Shown here: positions 56,167 through 64,000 of the stretch, piece after piece | How positions within the stretch are numbered: position 1 is the stretch's first letter | Layout: each line of letters begins with the position of its first letter | Assembly (NCBI GenBank): GCA_021495925.1 | Contig: JAKEKT010000019.1 | Location: forward strand, 1 to 64,000 | From: Diplodia intermedia | Lineage: Eukaryota; Ascomycota; Dothideomycetes; Botryosphaeriales; Botryosphaeriaceae | Length of the DNA: 64,000 nt | Direction of reading: 5' to 3' | Notes under the pieces: generated by a model | What the model saw: only the letters and a program-made list of their open reading frames with translations | Databases searched by the model: none | Told to the model about the DNA's origin: nothing | Position numbers and translations under genes: made by a program

Positions 56167-57501
56167 TTGCCCCGCGGATCACTGTGGAGGATTGCAGCTA
56201 TTGGGCGCACCCGTATTGCTGCTCCACAGTGTAGCATCCGCCGAGCCCCCCTTGAACCGGCCTTCTCCGAGGAAGAGGAGGACGTCTTTTGCAAAAAGGC
56301 GGCCCAAAACCAAACCACCTTTTGACAGCAATGATCATCCCAACCTACCCGCGGAAAGTAGGCGGGGGAAACGCCGGGGCTCCGAGTGACCCTCCAAGCC
56401 ATGCCAGCCCAACTTTGCAATTTCATTCAGCTCGAGCTGTCACATGTCAGCCATTGCTTCCTTTCGCTTATGCACTCGACCAATGAATGGTTGGCGTCGA
56501 TGAGGAAGGCTTCAGTGACTGTGCCTATCCTGCCTAAATCCCAAGTCGCGGAAACCAGGGTGGCACTTACCGGGGAATTGTGTACTATACTCGCAGTAGG
56601 ACCTCGCATGGCGTTATACCTGCATTCTGACCGGCAGAGGTGAAGTTCTCCAGACGACCGAGACCATGTATCCCTCTTCTCGTGGCACTCCAGCTGATGT
56701 GACTTGGCCCGGTTAAAGCTGCTGTTTTTCGCACTCAGTGCCGAGCATCCCACGCTACACCATGTCCGCGAAGCCTTGGTGCCGCCTCTCCTTTTTCCGA
56801 TGTGGTCAAGCAATGTGCGGGAGATGAGATGAGCAAAAAGAAACGTTTCGCTGTCCTAGGTGCTGGCCTTGCTGCATGCTAGGCCATGGGACGGGCAAAA
56901 GATCTGTAGTAAGGAAGTAGCTGCTTAGCGGGCTTTACCTTCAAATAGTGGAGGACAGGCGATCAGGGGCGATCATTTGCCGATTCGTTTACCGCGCCAA
57001 TGCAAGGCGCCGACAATCCGGGGGACGGCAGCGCTCCAACCTTATCTGTTTTCGCCATCACGAAAATGAAGGCTTGCCAGTCGCTCAGGCATCCGTGGCA
57101 TGTGATCATGATCGTCTAATGACACCTACTTCGTCTAGTGTGCCACATTTGCCTTGTCTCGCGTCATTCCAGCATCAGTAATAATTGGCACCGCCCTCAT
57201 CAGCCGCGTGGTTCCGACCAAATTTTAGCGCGTCGATGCCGCTAGCACAAGCGCGGCAGTTAGCCCATCACAGAACAACGTCCCGGTGGTGAAAACTCGT
57301 TCAACGTGGTCGTGGGGTTCTAATATTAGGCTTCTAAATTCCGTCTTATTGTCTACGTTCTTGCAAAAGAGAAAGATTACAAAGAAAATAAAAAGTATAT
57401 GTCTGTATGTGTGTGTGTGGGTGTGTCATGGGTATAGTCGGAAGAGAATAAAATTGAAAGAAGTGGTATACGGCCCGAAAAAGAAATGGTCATTACGCCG
57501 G
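56167..57501. other. Intergenic between convergent genes
   Basis: About 1.3 kb with no gene-like frame. A TG-rich microsatellite-like tract lies at 57397-57426. Confidence 0.5.
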
Positions 57502-58879
57502 TCACTCTTCGCTGTTCCCAGCACCCCACACTTTGGTGTGCATGCCGAAGCCGTTCTTCTGCCTCACGCCGGGAACGTTTGAGCTCATTTTGCGTAGGGG
57601 GCGGGTGTCGCTGTCATCGCCTAGGCTGGGGGCACCTGACGCCGCGCACGACACGCTCTCAACCTCGACCGAGATTTCCTGGTGTTGGTGCACAACCAGA
57701 GGCCCTTCCCTCTGTGGTTGGTAGGGGTGGGGGTGATCGTCGACTCCAGTGCTGTGCAGATCCTTCTGGCCCGGCTGGCCCACGCCGCCGCTCCGCATGA
57801 TGCGCCTGAGTTCCATCTCGTCCTGGTCCTCGTGGTAGTCGTGGTGCTTCTTGTCCATTGCCTCGATGTCGGAGCTGGTGGTAGACTCTGCGCGGCCAGC
57901 GAAAGTGTTGATCAGGGCCTGCTGTTTGCGGTCAGGGGCTCCCTGGGGACGGCCGGTGTTGTGTCTGAAGTCGAGGCCTCCGTTGTTGGACGAGCGCGAG
58001 ACAGTGGCGATCAGGTCGGCCATGGACATTTCGATCTTGAGCTTGACGATGTAGGCGAGAGGGTGGAACTGCATGTAGACAAACGAGTTCTTCAATGACA
58101 TCATACCTGGTCACGGGTCAGCGGGGGTCCAGGAGCTGCAGCGGGCGTCGGACTTACTGATGATGAGGACATCCATGCTGAGCGAGAATCCGATGATGTA
58201 GATGTTGAACTTGACCAGAGACTCGTACTTCTTCAGGCCCTGGCGCACCAGGTTCTTCTGCACGATGCGGATGAAATACCAGTTGAGGGCGGCGTCGACC
58301 AGCAGGTAGATGACCTTCTCGCAGCGGTCCCAGACTTCGTTGAGGTGGATGTACGAGGGCGAGATCTGCAGGCGAGCAGGGATCCAGATGCAATAGACGG
58401 AGATGTTGATGGCGGTGATGAGAACGGCAACGCCGATCTTGATGTGGAGGCCCTTCCGCCGGTTGACAAGGAGCACGGAGACCCGGTTGATGATAATCTG
58501 CAACAGGAACTGGACCTGGAGCGCCCACGTCGTCACTGCAAGGAACTGTCAGTCACTGGACGGGGCAGCCGGGGCGGGCGGGCAGCGTACGGATGCAAAA
58601 GTAGAAGGCAAAGCTGGGGGCGATGTAGCCCCGCAGATGCAGCCAGCAAATGATGCTGAAGGCAAGGCACACGGAAATCTCGCCCCAGATCATCCAGATG
58701 TAGGGCGAGTTGAGACGACTGGCGCCGTGCAGCTTGGAGACGTGGCGCGTCTGCTTGACGGCGGTCCAGGTGGTGAGGAAGCCGAAGCCGAGGGTGAAGC
58801 CCCAGGCCAGGCTGGCCAGGGCGACGTCATCCTCGGTGACGGTTTGGAGCGTGAAGCCCGGGGCCAAGAGAGTGAGCAT
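57502..58879 (-). CDS. Multi-pass integral membrane protein, seven-span type
   Basis: Three exons, 58591-58879, 58158-58535 and 57502-58106, give 423 residues with consistent phases; introns are 51-55 bases. The first part has membrane segments at about 24-42 (LASLAWGFTLGFGFLTTW), 61-80 and 85-97, continued across intron 1 (LTTWALQVQFLLQIIINRVS). More spans follow (IGVAVLITAINISVYCIW, VIYLLVDAALNWYFIRIV, FNIYIIGFSLSMDVLIIS). The last about 190 residues are a hydrophilic, probably cytosolic tail. Seven spans plus a long tail recall fungal rhodopsin/PTH11-type proteins, but no CFEM domain or clear receptor signature is present. The start at Met of LTLLAPGF was chosen because upstream codons are Pro/Ser-rich and unlike a membrane protein. 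Confidence 0.8.
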
Positions 58880-60165
58880 GATGTCCAAGAGAAGGGAGCG
58901 ACTGCGGCTGGGAGGCGGAGAGGGCAGCGCCGCGACTGATTTAACCAAGTCGCATGCTCCTTTTGGAGCTGGGAGCGTGGCGCATGCTAGCTGGAGTAGC
59001 AGGCGGGTCGCCGGGCAGCGGCACTAGCATCGCGCGCCGGCGTCGTCTCTAGAGCCGTTTGATGCCCAGCAGCATCGCTAGCTAGCGCGGTGGCTGACAG
59101 CTGCCGGCCGGTGTGCTCTGAACTGCCTAGCACGGCTCGGCGCTCCTGCCGCGCGTCAGTAGTGAGAAGCTTGCCATGGTGGTTGAGGGCTGCGCCGCGG
59201 GAGAGGCCGGCAGCATCCGGGACGTCAGGCGGTGGTTGCAGAGGAGCGAGGAGTGGCAGCAGGGCGGCTGTTTCACCACGCCAGGTGAAGGCCGGGTCCT
59301 GACATGCGTGGCGGAGAGTCGGCCTCTCTTGCGTACGCTGCGCAGCGGAGGATGGTCCGGTCTGTGGGCGTTCCTGGCGCTAGAAGCGCGGAGAAAGCGG
59401 CTAGGATCGCTGCCGCACCACTCACGCCTGCCGGATTGAACACCCGCCGATCGCCTGTTACGCTCCTGGGCCTAGCCGCGCCGCGCTCTTCATGGTCGGC
59501 TTCGCCGTAGCCTCTCGCGACAGCGCGCTGCAATTCGCCGTGATCGGCAGCATCGCCTCCTCCGATCGGCGACCCTGCGCGGCCGCTGCCCATCCAGCGC
59601 GCGCGATCTGCGCTCAGGAGTGCACGTCGACCAAAGCTTGACGCCCCTGCCTGTGTCCCTGCCGTGGTCGTGCGTGATGGCGTCTTCCCCCCGCTCCGGC
59701 CCGCGGCCAAGGTACCGGGTCCTTCCATGCATTTCACCGAACACATGTGCTGCGGCCTGACACTAGCAGGAGACGTTTCCGCAACGCTTGATTGCTAGGC
59801 AGCTTTGGCAACCGCAGTTGCGATGTGCACAATACGACTTTATTTGTCACTGCACGCGCCAGTTCACTAAGCTGTAGCTTCTCGCTACAGCCCATACAAT
59901 AGGAAAAGTGCAATCACACGGTGGTAGTCAGAGGCGTTTTAAACGTTGGCGCGAGTTCGACGCAGGTCATCGTTTCCAGATAATCCATTGGCCACGACCC
60001 TTGGCAAGCCTTGTTTTCACCCTTGTCCGAGCAGAGTGCGCTAACGTTCACGCGCCGAGGGTTGCTAAACCTTCCTACTACTACCCATATCTCCTCCTTT
60101 CTGCTCGTGCTATACGCGCCAGGGCCCCGGGTAGTGAGAAAACCCCGCACTGCTCCCCCTGATTC
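58880..60165. other. Intergenic
   Basis: Upstream of the membrane protein and 3' of the pectinesterase. Some long frames on the minus strand near 59273-59746 are low complexity; no domain seen. Confidence 0.5.
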
Positions 60166-61218
60166 CTAGTAGCTCGAGTCCGTCCAGCTCTTGTAATCAC
60201 TGCCCAGCACCGTCTCGTGCGTCACGGCAGCATCCAGCTCGCTCTCGTACAGCCGCTCCGCCGTCGACGCCCCGTCGCCCTCGTTGTTCCACTCGTAGAA
60301 TAGCGGCGTTGCATCCGCGGCCAGGGTCGTCCAGCCCTGGGGGTTGATCGTGTCCGACAGCTTCGAGTTCTGGAACACCACGCGCGCGAGCACACGCCAC
60401 GGCCTCCCCAGGTACACCTTCTCCGCCAACCCTGAAACGCCCGAGGCGGCTGTCACCGTGCTGCTGTCGACCACGTACCATGACTCGTCGTCTGCCGTCT
60501 CGCGCGAGCTTGCCGTGATGGCGCCGCCGCCGCTCGACGCTATCGTGCACTCGCCGAACCACGCACTGGCCGCCCCGAAGATGTAGTCCACTGCGCCTTC
60601 GATGTAGCAGTTCGAGTAGTACTGCGTCCCGCTCTTGGCGTACAGCGTGTCTTGGTAGCTCTTGAACTGGCAGCCGTAGAAGCCAAGCTTGTCGGCGTTG
60701 GCCGTGAGGCTGCCCATCGTTCGGTCAGCTGCGTCGATTGTACATACATACATGGACTCAAAGGCATCTTACGCGACAGCTTGCGCGCCGGCCCCGTAGC
60801 CATTGACAACGTTGATGTTGTACATGTTGAACCCGTCGGCCTTGACGTTGACGGTCGAGCTGGCGTCAAGAGAGCCGGCGTCTGCTGACTTGATGGTGTG
60901 GGTAATGGTGACTGTATTCGACTTGTAGGTGCCAGTGTCTGCGGTTGATCCGTAGAGCGTCAGGGAGCCTTTGTACGTGATGGTCAGCTGTTCGGCGTAG
61001 GTTCCGTCACTGACAAAGATGCAGGCATCAGCGGTCGAGCTTGTTCCAAGCGCGTCGAGTGCACTCGCTATAGTCGTGTAAGTTGCGCTCGAGCCGACAG
61101 TCAGGCATCCTGATGGCGCAGTCGTCCTGCTGGTCCTCTTCGCAAGGTCTGGGGTGGGGACCGAAGCCACGGGAAGCCCGAGTGCAAGCAAGAAGGCAGC
61201 GATCGACCTTGCTCTCAT
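60166..61218 (-). CDS. Pectin methylesterase (CE8)
   Basis: Two exons, 60773-61218 and 60166-60709, give 329 residues; the 63-base intron has GTAAGA, an AGCTGACC branch site and CAG. A signal peptide (MRARSIAAFLLALGLPVASV) and a KR site mark secretion. Family motifs are intact: GFYGCQFKSYQDTLYA (Gln163, Asp169), VDYIFG (Asp190) and YLGRPWR (Arg), the catalytic set of pectinesterases. The enzyme removes methyl esters from homogalacturonan in plant cell walls and makes it accessible to polygalacturonase. It is divergent from the GH28 gene at 62029. The start at 61218 gives a normal signal peptide; an ATG 34 codons upstream would not. Confidence 0.95.
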
Positions 61219-62028
61219 GGTTGTGGGTTGGTTGTTGGAGTGTCTGAAATGGCCTGAATACAATGCTTGGATCCGAGAAAACCCGAGCGACACCTGCGTT
61301 ATTATACAAGAAAGTCGCACCAGAGGGGAGAGCGTCTAAAGGCCGGAGGAATTCAGGCAAAGCCCACAGCACTCCCGCTGTTCCGGGATGGCTTTATTGG
61401 TCCTTTCAAGCCATGTCGAAGAAGTGTCGAGCAACAAGATTCCATAGTGTTTCCCGGCGAGATTACCCCACAAATGCCCCGCCGAGTCCGGCTCCCTGCA
61501 ACCGCAGGCGAGTCCCCTACCTGATTTTAGTGGTGGGGTTTTATGCCCTGCTTCTGCCTTGATGAAACGCTCCCTTCGTTTCCGGGTAAAGTAGGCGGCC
61601 CTGGCCATAGCATCTGCCACACATCGTCCGTTTCTTTGTGAATGAGTCAGCAGGTGCTTCGTACGCAAATAATCATGCCTCCGAGGGAGGTGGTGTACCC
61701 TGGACTGGACGCCTTGTTTGATGCACACGCGTGAAACAAATGACCAACGGCAAACGCATTTCAACCACCCCAGAAGGCCAAAACAGCTGAAACCTCGCCA
61801 AGCATCCGCTTGTTGAGAAGAAGCTTTGACAAGCCGTCGGGCCGTCCCACCCGCCATCCGACGGAGGAACATGCATCACTTACCTCCTACAGTTATTCCT
61901 CCACTTGAAACGAAGGAGGCCTGCTCGCGATAAAAGTAGTCGGGTCTCTCGTCAAACTAAACAATACTTCCCTCGTACCGTCTTCAGTTTCCCGCTCTCC
62001 ATCGCTCAAGACGGACACACTGGTCGTC
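61219..62028. promoter_or_regulatory. Shared promoter of the divergent pectinase pair
   Basis: About 810 bases. TATA-like elements lie near 61299-61306 (minus, 80-90 bases before the esterase ATG) and at 61929-61936 (GATAAAAG, about 95 bases before the GH28 ATG). Two SYGGRG motifs fitting the carbon repressor CreA occur at 61466-61471 and 61533-61538. These motifs are short, so regulation is inference. Confidence 0.45.
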
Positions 62029-63243
62029 ATGAAGCTCCTTGCCTGCCTCACAGCCATCACTGCCATCGCCGCAGCACTCCCAGCTCCTATAGACGACAGT
62101 GCCACCAACACACTTGCGCCCCGCGCCGTCTGCACGCCCACGGCGGGCGGTTCGTCTTCGACAGACGATGTCCCCGCAATCACCTCTGCTCTTTCGACGT
62201 GCGGCAACGGCGGCACCATCGTGTTTCCGGCCGGCGTGACCTACTACGCCAACAGCGTCCTCGACCTCTCGTCCTGCACAAACTGCGACATCCAGCTCGA
62301 GGGGCTCCTGAAGTTCTCCAGCTCGACCTCCTACTGGTCCGGCAGGACCGCCATGATCCTGCTCGAGGACGCTTCCGGGGCCAAGATCCGCAGCCTGACG
62401 GGCAGCGGCGTCATCGACGGCAACGGCCAGAACGCGTGGGACCTCTTCGCGTCCGACTCGTCGTACGCGCGCCCGACGCTGCTCTACATCGTCGGCGGCT
62501 CCGACATCGAGGTGAGCGGGCTGCGGCAGAAGAATCCCCCCAACGTCTTCATCTCGGTCAAGGGCGGCGCCGAGCGCGTCGCCTTCTCCAGCCTGAAGCT
62601 CGACGCGACCTCCAAGTCGGACAACCCGCCCAAGAACACCGACGGTTTCGACATCGGCGACAGCACCGGCGTGACCCTGTACGACATCGACGTGTCCAAC
62701 GACGACGACTGTGTGGCCTTCAAGCCGGGGTCGAATTACGTGACCATCGACCAGATCACATGCACCGGCTCGCACGGCATCTCGGTGGGCTCGCTGGGCA
62801 AGTCGAACGCCGATTCGGTCAAGAACATCTACGCAAGCAATGTGAAGATGATCGACAGCACCAAGGCGGCGGGCATCAAGACTTACCCGAGTGGTGGCAG
62901 CCACGGCCTGTCTACCGTCTCCAACGTGACCTTCACCGGCTTCACCGTGCAAAACTGCGATTATGCATTCCAGGTGCAGAGCTGCTATGGCGAGGATGCG
63001 GACTATTGCGAAACCAATCCTGGCGATGCGCAGATTAGCGACGTTGTGGTTGAGGGGTTTTCGGGCGAGACATCTGACAAGTATGATCCGACCACGGCCA
63101 ACATCAACTGTGGAGCAGACGGTGATTGTGGCATCGCCATCTCTGATTGGACGGTCACGGCCCCTTCAGGAGAGAACCAGATCCTGTGTTCAAATACCCC
63201 GAGCACCTTGGGGGTGACGTGCACCTCAGGGGCTTCTGGATAA
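62029..63243 (+). CDS. GH28 pectinase (exo-polygalacturonase/xylogalacturonan hydrolase-like)
   Basis: Single exon of 404 residues with a signal peptide (MKLLACLTAITAIAAALP). The GH28 active-site motifs are intact: NTDGFD (203-208), DDD (225-227), GSHGIS with His249, and IKT with Lys284, on a parallel beta-helix. The enzyme hydrolyses alpha-1,4-galacturonan in the extracellular space. The surrounding sequence (GSHGISVGSLGKSNADSVKN, AAGIKTYPSGG, YAFQVQSCYGED) looks more like fungal endo-xylogalacturonan hydrolases and some exo-acting enzymes than classic endo-polygalacturonases, so the precise mode is open. The gene forms a divergent pair with the pectin methylesterase. Confidence 0.95.
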   Translation: MKLLACLTAITAIAAALPAPIDDSATNTLAPRAVCTPTAGGSSSTDDVPAITSALSTCGNGGTIVFPAGVTYYANSVLDLSSCTNCDIQLEGLLKFSSSTSYWSGRTAMILLEDASGAKIRSLTGSGVIDGNGQNAWDLFASDSSYARPTLLYIVGGSDIEVSGLRQKNPPNVFISVKGGAERVAFSSLKLDATSKSDNPPKNTDGFDIGDSTGVTLYDIDVSNDDDCVAFKPGSNYVTIDQITCTGSHGISVGSLGKSNADSVKNIYASNVKMIDSTKAAGIKTYPSGGSHGLSTVSNVTFTGFTVQNCDYAFQVQSCYGEDADYCETNPGDAQISDVVVEGFSGETSDKYDPTTANINCGADGDCGIAISDWTVTAPSGENQILCSNTPSTLGVTCTSGASG

Positions 63244-63599
63244 ACGAGCGGGCATGGGAAGAGGAACGAGCTCTGAGCGGTTTCTTAGTACGCAGAAAAT
63301 CTTAAGCATTACTTGACAAAGCCCCCAACGCCTTTACAAACTTCATGGAGCAAAGAAACAGAAAAAAGTGAGCATAGCCTGCCACAAGGAAGTGACGAAA
63401 ATGAAGCAACTTGAGAGACCGACAGGCCATGGAGCGCGGAGCTTCTGTTAGGCATCTACCACTATAACATGACTGTTGTGAGAAGTGGTTGCCTTATCAG
63501 AGCGCCCGGACCTTGCAGCTTGATACTTACCGAAGGCCCGCTGAAACCGTGCTTGTAACTACAGATCAACGGTACCGGACCTTTAAGGCAAGCATGAGC
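63244..63599. other. Short intergenic stretch
   Basis: The 3' flanks of the GH28 gene and of the channel gene. Nothing else seen. Confidence 0.5.
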
Positions 63600-64000
63600 T
63601 CACTGGATCATGGAGCTAACCATCTCGCGAAGCTCAGTGATCTCGCGTCTCAGCTGCCTTACTTCGATGACCGCTTGCTCGACGCCAATCTCAGGGGCTA
63701 TTTCCTCACATTTCTTCGCCCAGCCTTCAGACTCGAAGTCAACTTCCCCGGACATCTCTTCCCACTCCTCTGTCGTGTCATCGTCTTCTTCTCCACGCTT
63801 GCGGTTGTCCCGGACTTTGTGGGCTTGGGCCGTCTCGATTGCAGCCGTAATCAGCAACAGAGGAGAATAGATGAAACCCATAACGTAGTCGTTCAGGCGG
63901 CTGTAGCGTTTCTCATCCAGCCACCATTCAAATGGAATGATCACCAAAAAGAGCTCGATGAGGTTGAACGCTTCAACAGTCAGCATATACAAAGATTGAA
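63600..64000 (-). CDS. YVC1: C-terminus of a Yvc1-type TRP vacuolar cation channel (partial)
   Basis: The frame is open to the right edge; the start is outside the window, and 133 codons are visible. It begins with a membrane segment and linker typical of Yvc1 channels (VEAFNLIELFLVIIPFEWW, RLNDYVMGFIYSPLLLI), then a charged tail with RGEEDDDTTEEWEEMSGEVD and an ending coiled coil (VIEVRQLRREITELREMV). Yvc1 releases calcium from the vacuole on osmotic stress or voltage. The acidic EEDDD run in the tail is where calcium acts in the yeast channel, an attribution from the family. The pore region is not visible here. Confidence 0.75.
   Translation of the reverse strand, partial: QSLYMLTVEAFNLIELFLVIIPFEWWLDEKRYSRLNDYVMGFIYSPLLLITAAIETAQAHKVRDNRKRGEEDDDTTEEWEEMSGEVDFESEGWAKKCEEIAPEIGVEQAVIEVRQLRREITELREMVSSMIQ

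Overview
The window is nuclear DNA of a filamentous ascomycete (Pezizomycotina, most likely Sordariomycetes). The evidence is many introns of about 46-171 bases with GT...AG ends and CTRAC-type branch points, GC-rich coding sequence, and fungus-specific families: PTH11/CFEM receptor, DAL5-type transporter, Zn2Cys6 regulator, FSH hydrolase, Nnf1 and a TRP-type channel. Exon models were assembled by eye from splice sites and reading-frame continuity. No tRNA, rRNA, CRISPR array or intact transposon was seen. A pectin methylesterase beside a GH28 pectinase, plus secreted enzymes, points to a plant-associated or litter-degrading lifestyle.

Layout. 1-4.3 kb is nearly gene-free, with a chromodomain-like exon cut by the left edge. 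4.3-22.7 kb is a housekeeping-like block: an F-box protein, an orphan protein preceded by an unusual CCAAT-rich minisatellite leader, two coiled-coil proteins, 6-phosphogluconolactonase, a small mitochondrial membrane protein and a TPR-MYND-SET protein. 22.7-29.7 kb is a decay block with a broken CFEM/PTH11 receptor gene, unidentified gene-like debris and a broken short-chain dehydrogenase. 30.3-38.3 kb returns to conserved genes: a seven-knuckle CCHC protein, a small membrane protein, Nnf1, sulfite oxidase and a second F-box protein.

39-64 kb is rich in secreted, transport and catabolic functions: a secreted protein of unknown role, an FSH-type hydrolase, an EF1-gamma-like GST, a secreted acid phosphatase, a membrane-anchored multicopper oxidase whose coding end overlaps that of a Zn2Cys6 regulator, a DAL5-type transporter divergent from a 5-oxoprolinase/hydantoinase-like enzyme, a multi-pass membrane protein, a divergent pectin methylesterase/GH28 pair and the C-terminus of a Yvc1-type TRP channel.

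Functional links that can be argued: (i) the transporter and oxoprolinase share a 474-base promoter with three GATA-factor motifs, suggesting a nitrogen-regulated uptake and ring-opening pair; (ii) the methylesterase and GH28 enzyme act in sequence on pectin and share an upstream region; (iii) the multicopper oxidase and Zn2Cys6 gene are physically interlocked. The most unusual non-coding feature is the array at 6558-7085, with about 15 CCAAT pentamers in one orientation and a three-unit higher-order repeat.
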